A DNA stretch of 64,000 nt, from the NCBI RefSeq assembly GCF_030247185.1, contig NC_080572.1:89827435-89891434 (forward strand), in the 5' to 3' direction. Numbering within the stretch: the stretch's first letter is position 1; each line of letters begins with the position of its first letter. This document shows positions 20,560 through 32,490 of the stretch, piece by piece. Position numbers and translations under genes: made by a program. Under the pieces are notes generated by a model. The model was not told the origin of the DNA, made no database searches, and worked only from the letters and a program-made list of their open reading frames with translations. Source of the stretch: Malaya genurostris (lineage: Eukaryota > Arthropoda > Insecta > Diptera > Culicidae).

Positions 20560-22251
20560 GTAACAATTCGAATGCCTTATGGTTTTGATTATAATTTATA
20601 GGAGTTTTGTAATTGATTTTTCAATCATTACCTGTTTTATGACAACTATAATAAGTGTCTCTTTTGAAAAGTAATATCATAGTTTTTAAAGCTTCTTCAA
20701 AACCCTTTACCTAGACTAACAACTTGACTGAAAATAAAACAATTTGCACTAGAATAAAACCATGCAAACGCTCTTAATATTGCTTTCAAACATTTTCGTT
20801 AAAACATTATTGTCAGTTAAATTCTTCCATAAATCTAGTCTTGTGTGTGTTCATTGAATGACAGTTTCACTCAGAGCAAATTTGAGGGTTCTAAAGTACA
20901 TTTATGACATATTTGTTGTGGCCTATTTGATTTATTGCATCTTACGTTATGTGTAATTTGCATTGAAGGAAATTTCATGGCCGCCATTATGATGTTTTTT
21001 GCCGTAGCTTTTATTGTCATCAAATGAACTTCGAAATGCAAAAAAGAAGGAAATATGATGGACTTTCATGATTCATTTCCAGGACGTATGCACAAGTTTT
21101 AACGCCACGAAATAGTTTTATACAAAAACGACGATGAATCACAGAAATTAATGTTAATAAATTATGGAGACTTTCGCAAAAACCGCATTTATCTCAAGGC
21201 GATTAGTTATAATTCATATTTTTATCCATACATTCACGATAAAAATAAAAACGCATGAAATTTCTACATTCGGAAAAAGCCTCAAACTCGTAAATAAAAT
21301 CTAATAAATTCTTACTGATTGCATTCAAAGCAGACATGACAAACACATAGTCAAGAAAAATATGATCAAAACGACAGTTTATTCATAGCGGAATTCATTC
21401 CATCCGAATAAATTTAATATTGATCGTAAAGCTGGTTTCAAAATTTTCTTGAATTTGGAATTTTAACGCAGGTTTATGCTGATTCTTCACTTTGCTTTAT
21501 AAACCTCATGAAGAATGGTCCACTTGGCAGGAACATGCTCTTATAAAGGTTTTCAGTAGGCTTTCGTGGAGTTTAAAGTTTTAATGCAAGATTTATTATG
21601 AAGCATTGAAGACAGCTACAAGTATTTATTAATATTAAAAATGTTACTTGGGTTAGCAATCCTTCACTCCATCGTCGTTTTTGTATAAAACTATTTCGTG
21701 GCGTTAAAACTTGTACATACGTCCTGGAAATGAATCATGAAAGTCCATCATATTTCCTTCTTTTTTGAATTTCGAAGTTCATTTGATGTCAATAAAAGCT
21801 ACGGCAAAAAACATCATAATGGCGGCTATAAAATTTCCTTCAATGCAAATTACACTTAACGTAAGATGCAATAAATCAAATAGGCCACAACAAATATGTC
21901 ATAAATGTACTTTAGAACCCTCAAATTTGCTCTGAGTGAAACTGTCATTCAATGAACACACACAAGACTAGATTTATGGAAGAATTTAACTGACAATAAT
22001 GTTTTAACGAAAATGTTTGAAAGCAATATTAAAAGCGTTTGCATGGTTTTATTCTAGTGCAAATTGTTTTATTTTCAGCCAAGTTGTTAGTCTAGGTATA
22101 GGGTTTTAAAGAAGCTTTAAAAACTATGATATTACTTTTCAAAAGAGACACTTTTTATAGTTTTCATAAAACAGGTAGTGATTGAAAAATCAATTACAAA
22201 ACTCCTATAAATTATAATCAAAACCATAAGGCATTCGAATTGTTACTTGGG
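20555..22251. mobile_element. inverted-repeat element with 582-bp arms
   Basis: The left arm (20555-21136) and right arm (21670-22251) are reverse complements of exactly equal length with scattered substitutions. Both outer ends read CCCAAGTAACAATTCGAATG. A third terminus (GTTACTTGGG) lies inside at 21643-21652, so 20555-21652 may be one 1.1-kb element bounded by CCCAAGTAACA inverted ends, with an inverted partial copy joined to it. The spacer has no coding region. No clear target duplication is seen. Confidence 0.8.
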
Positions 22252-22879
22252 AAGAGTACCGTAATAATCGAAAGGGAAAGTAAACAAAGAGAATTTCTCA
22301 TTGTTACATTCGTCGTTTTGAACATTTCATACAGAATTATTATTTGAAACAAAACAACAAGCGTCGTAACTATGACAATATTTTTTTCATGTAGAATTAA
22401 TCCTAAGCTGCAATATGAGAGAAATCGCGGTATTTTGCTACATATCGAATGGATCTTGAAACTTGAAAAATCAATTAAATTATTATTAAGAACATATTTA
22501 ATTTATTATAATCTTATCTTACGAAGCATTAAAGTTAATGGAAGTAACAATATATTTTGTGTGATATATTTACATAGGTTTACTTCCCTCAAAACTTGTA
22601 TTGTTACTATGGTATTTTACCGTCATTTTCAAATGTTTACGCTATTAAAAATATCGGATCAGTAATCGTGAACCAGTGATTATATATACCATTAAAATAT
22701 GACCCCTCGAAGAAATCGGTTCACCGTCAGTCGCAGTTCAATGATTAGTTGAACCGAAACAACCAACGCCCAGTCGCTCTATGCGTCGTAACTCTGATGA
22801 TGTTTGTTTTCATGTTAGTAACAAATCGTGTTCAAATATGCATAATATCGAACAATCTCTGTACTAAAAAACAATTCAT
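22252..22879. other. no recognisable feature
   Basis: AT-rich. A 97-codon open frame at 22372-22665 shows only low-complexity hydrophobic sequence, and I do not support it as a gene. Confidence 0.3.
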
Positions 22880-23371
22880 TTGCATTCGATAAAATACTCT
22901 CTCAGTGCTTTGACGTAATTATTCAGACCGGTTACTACCCTGATTGCCTCAAGGTGGCCAAAGTCATTCCTGTGTTCAAATCGGGTGACCGTTGTGATTA
23001 TAATAATTACCGTCCTATATCTACATTGTCCGCATTTAACAAAATATTTGAAAAACTTCTAGTCACTAGACTTATCGAATTCCTAAGTAAGCATAATATC
23101 CTCTTTAAATTCCAATATGACTTCAGACAAAGTTCTCGCACACAAACCGCTATAATTGAATTAGTTGAAGAAATTATAAGCGAGATCGACAGTAAAAAAT
23201 ATAGTTGCTGCATTATTTTTAGACCTTAAAAACACTTTTGACACATTAGATCATAGTATACTTTTGGACAAACTCGATTGCTATGGTATCAGGGGCATTG
23301 CTAATTCAATTATCCATAGTTACTTGACTAATGAGCAATTCCAGGAAAGAGTAGACGAAAAAGTGACAAAA
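22880..23371 (+). pseudogene. CR1-like LINE reverse transcriptase fragment
   Basis: Reads FDVIIQTGYYPDCLKVAKVIPVFKSGD, YNNYRPISTLSAFNKIFEKL and a damaged DFRQSSRTQTAI box. A frameshift near 23222 leads to LKNTFDTLDHSILLDKLDCYGI, the RT box A region. It is cut at about 23371 by the foldback element. The catalytic FADD box and both ends are missing. Confidence 0.8.
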
Positions 23372-24760
23372 TCAGAATCGACCTTCTCCGATTTGGATGA
23401 AACTTTGCACATGGCTTCAGTATGGCAAACCAAAAGTTTTGAACAGATTTTTGCATTTCACAAAAATTGCCTTTTTCAAATCGTTGTAACACGGAAACAA
23501 AAATGGCGTTCAGGAAGAAGTTCTAGGGAATCGATTGGGCCCACTAAAAAAATATACACCGAAAAAAATTTTTGATTTTTTTTCTCAATAATTACAAAAT
23601 AATCCGAAAAAGTTATTAAAAAAAAGAATGGTTTTAATTTTTTTCTGATAATTTCTATTTTAAAGCTGTTATTAAAACCTACAGATTGATGGCTATCCCA
23701 TCCGTGCCTTTTAAAAAATGAATAAGTTACAGCTAAAACAATTTACAGATATATTCGAAATTTCAAGTTCTCGTTGAAAGATAATCATTTAAACAGTAGA
23801 ATATTATTCTACAGGTTAAAGGCAATAAATTTGTTCATGATATCTCGACCTCTCTGCTCTGCCCAGTCATATAATTGTTTTGCAGATGTGATTGGGTGTT
23901 CGTGTAGTTTAGCCAAGCTTTCACGTCGTGCCATTCGCTTTAAATTACCCCCGAGTGCATCACATGGTCCTTTACCATGAGAAGTTGCAAAAAATGCCAC
24001 TCAGCATCAATGTTATACATTGATTTAAATTTACAGAGACTTGCCAATTTTTTTAAGTTTTAGTACTGCGAGGCAGCTCCATCAGTCATAAATAAAACCT
24101 TAAATATAATTAAGAATTATTCGTGTACATATAATAACTGTAGATATAGCAAGCAAATAAACAATTCAAGGAAATATAAAAAATGGTGATATAATTAAAT
24201 ATCCAAGTATCTCAAGAACAGCTACTATTAGAAGAAAGGATATGATGAACAAATTTATTACCTTTAACCTGCATAATAATATTCTACTGTTTAAATAATT
24301 ATCTTTCAACGAGATCTTGACATTTCGAATATATCTGTAAATTGTTTTAGCTGTAACTTCTTCATTTTTCAAAAGGCACGGATGGGATAGCCATCAATCT
24401 GTAGGTTTTAATAAGAGCTTTAAAAGAAAAATTATAAAAAAAAATGATTTTTTTTAATATAATTTTTTTTGTTTATTTTGAATTTATTGAGAAAAAAATC
24501 AAATTTTTTTTCAGTGTATATTTTTTTAGAGTGCCCTACAACTTCTTCCTGAACGCCATTTTGGTACAATTAACGGTTTCCGAGTTACAACGATTTGAAA
24601 AAAGGCAATTTTTGTGAAATGCAAAAATATATACGCCCTTTTTAAAAATCAGTCGTGAGTCGGATTGACCTCTCCATCGGTTCAAAACTTATGGTTTGCC
24701 ATACTGAAGCCATGTGCAAATTTTCATCCAAATCGGAGAAGGTCGTGTCTGATGATCTGC
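23372..24760. mobile_element. foldback element with ~480-bp inverted arms enclosing a transposase relic
   Basis: The left arm (about 23372-23846) and right arm (about 24246-24760) are inverted copies. The outer ends read CGACCTTCTCCGATTTGGATGAAA and its complement; inner segments (GGCTATCCCATCCGTGCC, AACAGTAGAATATTATTCTAC) also pair. The left arm has lost about 40 bases relative to the right. The centre holds a minus-strand transposase-like fragment. It interrupts the CR1 fragment at 22880. Confidence 0.82.
23810..24098 (-). pseudogene. DDE-transposase-like fragment (TDGAASQY / FFATSHGKGPCDALGG motifs), broken
   Basis: On the minus strand the frame reads VLFMTDGAASQY, a stop, NLKKLASLCKFKSMYNIDAEWH, then after a one-base frameshift in a T-run FFATSHGKGPCDALGGNLKR, MARRESLAKLHEH and KQLYDWAEQRGRDIM. 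The block matches my memory of a domain repeated in many uncharacterised, transposon-derived proteins of arthropods and cnidarians, with the D of the first motif as a likely catalytic residue. The superfamily is not known to me. One stop and one frameshift make it non-functional. Confidence 0.6.
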
Positions 24761-25445
24761 TAAGCATTTCTAGAATTGCTCATCTGAAAAAAAATCGAGG
24801 GAAGGTGTTCTTATTACTGTTTTAGCAGAATTTGACGCCGAAATGATAACCACTACGAAATTTAAAGAAGAACAATGTATGGAACACTTGTAGAACTAAT
24901 ATGATACTATTATTTTGCTGAAGGAAGTATGTTGATACGTTAAGGCGTTTAAGAGTTATGTAATGTTTTTGAGATTTTTGAAGGTAGGTGACTATTTTAA
25001 ATAAGATAAAAAAATAACACCCTTCCAATTTTCTCTTAAATTTTTACCTATATTATGAACTTTCAGGAACCGTATAGGATGCATTTTTATCGATATGGCA
25101 TCTAATGAATATTGATATTTGAAGCTTGACTAGTTTTTGATGAAAAAACAATCATAACATTTCACTGGAAGCTCATATGAAAAAGCTTGGTTGAGCAAAA
25201 TTGTGCGCAATGATTAGTTCAACAACTTTTCTGAAAACAATTTTTCCGTAGAACGTTTCACAAAAAAGTTAGAACAAAAAAAGTGATTTTTCAGGAGCCA
25301 CCCTACTTTTACTCAGGAAAATTGATGTAACTCGATCAAATGAAAAGCTAGAGATGTGCTTTTTACAGCAAAGTAGTTGAAAATAAAATTTTCTATAACG
25401 TTATTGTACAACAAAATCATTTTTGAGTTCAATTAAGAAAGTTAG
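24761..25445. other. no recognisable feature
   Basis: AT-rich, with long A and T runs. It may be further non-autonomous element sequence, but I see no partner repeat. Confidence 0.3.
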
Positions 25446-28110
25446 ATGGTAGATTTCAATCTAAATGAGGACCACCCTAGTAGCGTTTTTCATCAAAAGG
25501 AGCGCCGTTTGATTATAAACAACTTTTGTGAAGACACTAACTACAAAACACTAATATTTAATAGTGAAAATATTTTTGTCACGCTAATTTCCCGTTTCGA
25601 ACCATATGTTAGTGCAATGCCCAAAAAGACACACATGAAAAGTTTCTGCATATTGCTGATGAAATCATGACTAAGCTTCCATCGGAAGTTAAAGTTCATA
25701 TATATATGGAGACTTCAATCAGCACAATATCGACTTTATTCCAGACGCTGAAAATGATAGCATTTTACTTCCTCTCGTTGGGGAGAATGAAAAACTTCAT
25801 TACTTATTCGACAAAATATCCGTTTAGGTCTTAATCAAATTAATCATGTAAAAATTCAGCAAAACTGTTATTTATGATTTCTGTGTAATAGAATCACCAA
25901 CTCCATTGTGGAAAAATAAAGCTTTTCATACAGCAATAGAATTCTCAATATTTATACATCAGATTAATAGACCCGACGACTACAAGTATGAGGAGATTTT
26001 CGATTATCACTCAGCAAATAATGATAGTATTAGTCGTAAGCTACGAGAAATAGATTGGCAAGAACTCCTTAGAAACGAAGGAAATGTCGAAATTTCTGTC
26101 GATATTTTATAAAAACTGCAGTACGATATAATAATTGAAGATGTCCCATTGAAGGAAATTTGGCGAAAAAATAATTCAAAGTATCCTGTTTGGTATAACG
26201 AGCATAATAGAAACCTAAGAAATCGAAAACAAAAAGCTCATAAAAAGTACAAAAGAGAAAATAACAGTGACCATTTATCGAATTACATACACATCTGTGA
26301 CCAACTAAGTCCAGCAATTGATACTGCATTCAACGAGTATAACTCAAAAACTGAACAGGAAATAAAATCTTGCCCAAAAAAATCCTTAGTTATGTTAGAA
26401 ACAAATTGGAATCAGAAAACTTTCCGTCAAGAATGTATCTACAGGAAAACATTGGTAATAACTCACAAGAAATTTGTAATCTTTTTTGAAGATGACCGAG
26501 ACCGTCAATGTTTCAATTTCTTTCCAGAGTTTACTGAAGATATTAATGTAAATCAGATCGAAGTGCTAGACATAATAGATGCCCTAAACAAATTTTATGT
26601 CTCTAAAAGTGCCGGACCTGATGGGATTCCACCCATATTTATGAAAAAAAATAGCATTAGATCTTGCAACCCCTTTGTGCTGGCTTTTTAATAATTCGCT
26701 TCAGGTTGGAGTTTTTTCAGATACGTGGAATACTCTTTCCTTATACCAATTTTCAAAACTGGGAAAAAAGCAGACATATGCAACTATCGGGGGATTGCCA
26801 TTCTTTCTTGCATTCCGAAGCTCTTTGAAGCGATAGTTAATGACAAACTATTTAGTCAAATAAAAAATAGAATTACTCACATGCAACATGGATTTTTCAA
26901 AGGACGTTCCACTACTACTAATTTACTTGAATTCGTCCACTATACACTGACCGCTATGGACAAGGGAAATCACATTGAAGCTCTATATACAGATTTCAGC
27001 AAAGCATTCGATCGTGTTGACATACCCATGCTTATGTTCAAATTACAAAAATTGGGAATTTTATCAGGTCTTCTTAAATGGTTAGATTCCAACCATTCTA
27101 ACAAATCGTCGACAAATTGTGAAATTTAAGGGTAAAAAGTCAAGCAGACGATATAAAACTATTTTTAGAAATAGAGACAAGTGAGGATGCGAAGGTTTAT
27201 CAAGAAGATATTCTTGCTTTTTATACATGGTGTAACAAAGGTCTTCTTCAACTAAATGTGAAAAAATGCAGTAGAATAACATTCAGTAAAAAACGAAATA
27301 CAGCTGACTTGATACTTACTCTTTGAAGTCAAACAGTTCAAAAATGCGAAAGAATTAGGGACTTAGGAATAATACTAGATTCTAAAATGACTTTTGTTGA
27401 CCATTATATTACAAGCATAAACAGAGCCAATAACATGCTAGGATTCATAAAACGATTTTGTTACTGTTTTCACGATCCATATACAATCAAAACATTATGC
27501 ATTGCCTATGTTCGGTCAGTACTAGAAAACTGTAGCTTAGTTTGGTCACCTTACTTAAGCACATGGAAAGATCGAATAGAATCAGTTCAAAAACAATTTT
27601 TACTATTTGCACTTCGTAAATTAGGTTGGACAAGACTTCCTCTTCCGTCCTATAAAGCCCGCTGTATGCTGATCAGTATTCAAACATTAAAAGAACACAG
27701 AGAATTTTCAATGGTCTCATTTGTAATTGACATTGTATCAAATCGCATAGATTCCAGTGAACTCCTGTCCAAACTAAATTTTTACATACCATCTCGGCCT
27801 TTAAGAAATCGAAATATTTTCATTACAAACTACCAGCGAACAAACTATGCAAAAAATGCGCCAATAAATCAATTGATGGCTGTGATTCAGAAGCTGTCGT
27901 TTTTATAATGTCAAAATAAAAACAAACTAAAACAATATTTCAACTTCAAATTGAACAAACTTCAATTTCAAAACAATATTTCAACAACTCATGCTAAATT
28001 ATACATTATTTAGTGATCTATTTAGATTAGTTTACTAATTTAAGACGATTATTGTAATTAATCCTATGGTCTACTTTTGATTGATGACAAATAAATAAAA
28101 AAAAATTCAT
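25446..28110 (+). pseudogene. CR1-clade LINE ORF2, decayed, with 3' tail
   Basis: Pieces in order: endonuclease end (IYGDFNQHNIDFIPDAEND, about 25704), linker (KYPVWYNEHNRNLRNRKQKA, about 26179), RT (SKSAGPDGIPPIFM, about 26603; PIFKTGKKADICNYRGIAIL; MQHGFFKGRSTTTNL; YTDFSKAFDRVD, about 26987), then QADDIKLF (about 27140) and the C-terminal region (YVRSVLENCSLVWSPYLSTW, about 27508). A deletion at about 27120 removes the GVPQGS box and joins box B directly to the ADD region. Frameshifts occur at 26690, 27120 and 27325. The tail AAATAAATAAAAAAAAA ends near 28107. The VWSPY...LPSYKARC C-terminus is that of mosquito CR1 (T1/Q-like) elements. Confidence 0.82.
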
Positions 28111-28413
28111 GGACATATTTTTTCGAAGGATATAAATAGCCAGAGAAAATCATGTCATTAATCCTTTATGTTTTTTAGTTCTTCTGAAAGGGCAACTCTA
28201 GTTGATCTATACCATTCACAGAAAACCAATTTTTATTGTTCTGCATCATACTTAAATTCTCTTTAAAAATTAAATAATTCACTCCACTACCTCGCGGTTT
28301 GCGGTTGAAAATATTAGACCAAAGAAGCATGCGACAACCCGCAGCTAAACATTTGAGTCGTGTTCTAAGCGAACCAGTGACTAAATGTTAAACCCGAAAA
28401 CCAAGCCAGATCG
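28111..28413. other. no recognisable feature
   Basis: AT-rich, with no gene or repeat seen. Confidence 0.3.
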
Positions 28414-29190
28414 GTGGGAAAAAAACAAACGTTCGGGAAAGTGGTAACAAGCAATAAAAAGAAAATTTTCCATAGTTCTCAAAAACGAAAAACCAAAACT
28501 AATTTGCTTGGAAGCAATCCAAGTCGGGTTCAACCGAACAAATGGTTTACGTACGGTTTTACAGGCTCGAGGCTAACGAGACCGTGGATGCTGCTCCTAT
28601 GCGGTTTCGCAAGTTTTTCCGCTCCCAATGGCAAAGCAACATTTCCGTTGGTGGTGTCTCCTTCGACGTCACCAGCGTCAACACGTCCGTCCGTCGTCGT
28701 TAGCAGGGGACAATATTGGCATAGGTTCAACAGGGAATGGTTTTCCACAAAGAACAAAGGATGGCTTCAGCGTACGCTTCGGTACGTGTTTCCATCAGAG
28801 GTAAGCAGGTGGTCTGTGTGGGAACAGAGCGGGTGGCTAGGACAGGAGAGCGCGGTTACAGTTTTCCCACGCTTCATACTGTGCGATTCTAGTACTGCAA
28901 AACAGGTACCGAGTGAGCAAAAACATGAAAATGAGACAAAGCTCACTCCAGTCGTCTCCATTCCTGGCACAAATAACTTCGAGCGAGAGCCTTGGAAGGT
29001 CGGGTTGAGAATGTGTATAGCAACGAAGATGAGATATGTTTTTAGATTTGGGTTTCGTTTCTATCGTTACGGCATTCTTGCATTACAAAGTTGGGTTTTC
29101 ATTTCGGTCCAGTGTTGCCAGGTTATCTGGATATTCGACACACATGAATATACAGAACCCAGTGGTATTTTTCGAAAATATTTTATATAA
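28414..29190 (+). other. unassigned GC-richer stretch with a 258-codon open frame
   Basis: The frame opens at a GTG, not an ATG; the first ATG lies near 28588 (MLLLCGFASFSAPNGK). GC content and CpG count are clearly above the surroundings between 28500 and 29000. A good splice-donor match (GAGGTAAGC, about 28797) lies inside, so a host exon is conceivable. Both strands carry long open frames here, as GC-rich DNA often does. No domain is recognised. Confidence 0.25.
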
Positions 29191-29469
29191 TACAATTCAC
29201 ATTCGAACTATTTATTATATCTAAGTCTAATAACAAATGTTGTTAATAACAAAGAATCTTCAATGAAATTTACATATGTTTATCAATTTATTTCATAAGG
29301 CAACATACATTAGTTTTTCTTCGCCGTAGCATCCACCATATATAGTATTTAAAACCTAAAATATTTCGAATACAGTCACAACGGTGAGTACTTTATAAAA
29401 CATATTATTACTAGTTTCCTTAAATATCATATTAGATTCATGAGTTAATCTACTTAAACATTAAAGAAA
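29191..29469. other. no recognisable feature
   Basis: AT-rich sequence directly before a CR1-type 3' fragment. Confidence 0.3.
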
Positions 29470-30400
29470 AATCTCGATTTGCTATTTGTTCGCCGGGATA
29501 GCATCAAAGCTGTGTTCATTGCGGACTTAATCCAATCCCGTATTGATTGCGCAGATCTCCTAAAACTGCTGAATTTTGACATCCGTCGTCGTGATTTGCG
29601 ATTCAATCCTTTTCTCCGAGTTCCTCGCGCTAGAACTAACTACGGTTTCAATGAACCAGTCTCCAGTATGTGTCGCTTATTCAACAGTTATTTATTGGGT
29701 TCTTTTCCTGCTAACTTTATTAGTTTTACTATTCGAATACCATTTAAACATACATGACTAACATTAGCGTTGAAGTTTTAGATTAGGTTAGTGATAGGAT
29801 AAGATAAGATAAGATGATTATCACCTGTCATATTAGGATTTGTCTGGAACCGTTAATATTTTATTTTCATTCAACCCCCATTCCGTTTCTCTATCATCTT
29901 CATTTGAAACTAACTAGATTCGCTCGCCCAAATTAACCTGGTGTTTCCTCTTTTTTTCTGGTCTTCCACCATCCATTTTGATCACTAATTAGATCTACAT
30001 GCCGATTCTAACCTCGTCGTTTTTTCTGTCTTCCACCATCTTTTTGATAACTAATTAGATCTACATGCTGATTTCAACCCCGTCGTTCGTTTTCGCCCGT
30101 TTAGCACCCCCTCCACCAACCCTTGTTTTCAATTTACCTAACTACTTTTCTCCTCTCTCTCGCCTTCTAAGTAAGAGTACTAATACTGCTATGCTTGGTG
30201 TCATCAACTAGTTATAGTGTTATAAATTTAGTTTTAACTGTTAGTTTTTATTGTAGTGTTAGGCCTAAATTTATCTTTTGGATCATTGTAATCTGTTCAT
30301 ACAAATGATGGGGAGGTTTTATGCCTATGTTGGAGAGAGAGATTGCTAAATTTCATCTCCACTGGGCTTCACGCTGCTCCAAATAAATGAATAAATAAAT
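29470..30400 (+). pseudogene. CR1-clade LINE 3' end (5'-truncated) with 3' UTR
   Basis: Coding remains to 29757 read FVRRDSIKAVFIADLIQSRIDCADLLKLLNF, the C-terminal region of CR1 (T1/Q-like) ORF2. A 3' UTR of about 600 bases contains three imperfect copies of a CACCATC..TAACTAATTAGATCTACATG block (about 29890-30070). The same ACCATC...AACTAATTAGATCTT motif occurs in the 3' UTR of the intact LINE (16340-16440), a noteworthy sharing. The end AAATAAATGAATAAATAAAT is a short tandem tail typical of CR1 elements. Confidence 0.75.
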
Positions 30401-30967
30401 ATTTTAAAAAATAAAAGAATAAATGGTTGTATGCAAGACACGACCGAGCACGATTACATTAAAAATGAAATAATTCTAGGGTATCAATATAAAAAACGAT
30501 AAAGATGATGGTGGATGCACTAAACAGTGACGAATTACAAACTTACTCTTTTTTTAATGTTTAGATTTTTTTGCGAATGATCAAATTGACAGTTAGATTT
30601 ATTCACGACAATTGATTCTACTCTATTTTGATGCCTTCCATAAATTTTAAAATTTTAAAATTTTTGAAAAATGTCCTTTAAATGAAAGTCAATTATGATG
30701 ATTTCAAAGTTACTTGAAAAATCAATTTTGGATACGAACAACCTCAGGATATAAATCTGGACAAATGAAACGATTTTGTATCATAATAATTTTCAAGACA
30801 GAGAACGTACAAACTTATTTATTTTATAAACAGCGATTAGAGAAGATTTTATATGTTTTGATCGAAAAGAGTAAATGTGAAAAATGTGAATAACCGTCAA
30901 CCAATAAACTCAGTGAAAGTGTAATTTTAATTATCCTTCGTTAAAAAGCGTCGATAATCTTCGGAAA
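30401..30967. other. no recognisable feature
   Basis: AT-rich, with no gene seen. Confidence 0.3.
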
Positions 30968-32490
30968 GTGTCTGAAAATAGAATGGCAGCAGTGCAAGGA
31001 AGAAAATATGTGACACAGTCCGCACAACTTATTTTATCAGTTCGCTTTCATATCTCATCCAAGTCAGTCGATAAAACAAAACCGCTTACGTTCGGGACGA
31101 AAGAAACCAAGTACAGAACGACCTCGAAAATGAGTGAACCAAACGAACAAAAGCTACCGCCGACACGAAAGAATACAATTGTTGTTGACTTCAGGCAGTC
31201 CAAAATTCGACCTTCGATACGAGAACTTGAAGGTTTGCTTAAGGAGCAAATGCATCTTGACATTAAACGTGTGCAATTACTTCAATGCAATAAGACAAAT
31301 AATGTTGTTTACATCCAGTTTTATAAAGAGTTGGATGCAATTCAATTCGCAAAAGACAATAAATACATAGCACTATGTGGAGCACGAAAACATTAAGTAC
31401 AACATTCCAGTATATATGGTAGATCGTGCTATAGAAGTGTGTGTGCATGATCTTTCCTCAAAGCGTCACCGATTCATATATTCGCAAAACTATGTCCCAA
31501 CACGGAGAGATTCTCTCTATCGAAAAAGAAAAGAGAAAGATTTTTCTCCCCGGTATTCTAAATGGCGTACGTTTGTTACGCATGCACTCTTTCACATTTA
31601 TACACCACTGTTGTGTAAAGTGTGCACGCATCATGAGTGCGTTTGTTTATTTCCTTTTACCTCTTCCACTGAATCGCACCAAAGTGCTAGAGCATTAGCT
31701 AATAAATTCTCTGAGGTGGATGCAGATACTTTCACAGAGGTGTACACGCCGGTGAGCACTCTGCTGTATAGTTTTCGTAGATGAAGCGTGGACACGCAAA
31801 ATCAGCAAAATAAAACAATTTATCGTAAAATTTTCGGTTTTCCTTGCAAATTTTTCATAGCAAGGCCAGATCTACTCTCTATTAATTGAAGTTCACAGAA
31901 GTGTTCGCTCACCATCACGCGCCAGTGGTCACTTGGGTGTATTTAGACGAGAGCGCGTGTGAGCGATTCATGCGAAGAGAATATGTTTCACTCGCGCCAG
32001 CTGCTTTAACCACAAGCACACACTCAAATGCTGTCTATTCGACACTGAGAAGAAGTGTGCTTTCCTCTTTGTGCGGTGCTTCGTTTTTTGCATCCTCGGT
32101 GTGGCAAAAATCTGACTCTAGCGTGTATCACTCTGGTGAAATGCCATCTCTGACCCCAAGAAACCCCAGTACACCTGTGACAGCCACCAACAACAGTGAA
32201 GTATCCCCTTCAACGATACCATCCAACGTATCCTCTATAGAACAAAGTACACCAGCTGCAGTTAACAGCTTACCATCCAATCAACCAGCAACTGCAAACA
32301 ATGTGCAACAAGGCGAATCTACAGCAACTAGCAACGAAATCAACAACAATACCACTGATGCGGCAATGGATGACGAGACGAAACACGAAGAAAGTGCCCC
32401 TCAATCCTCGCAGGATGGAAATGGAAGCTCCTTCTCCCCCTAGAAAAAGGGTGACAGCGAGATCCCATACAAAAATTTTTTTTAGCTAAA
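30968..32490 (+). pseudogene. gag-like LINE ORF1 with its middle replaced
   Basis: The N-terminal block begins best at ATG 31130 (MSEPNEQKLPPTRKN) and runs through RPSIRELEGLLKEQMHLDIK and VVYIQFYKELDAIQFAKDNK. A frameshift lies near 31375, after which QSVTDSYIRKTMSQHGEILS continues in another frame to about 31583. The sequence then leaves the family and resumes near 32145 with a Ser/Thr/Asn-rich C-terminal tail (NPSTPVTATNNSEVSPSTIP, ...DDETKHEESAPQSSQDG) ending in a basic stretch. From memory of the family, a cysteine-rich nucleic-acid-binding part should lie between; here 31584-32144 is foreign sequence. Confidence 0.65.

Noticed and set aside
28414..29190. Endogenous viral element
   Set aside because: I see no nucleoprotein, polymerase or helicase motif in either strand; the frame lacks an ATG start.
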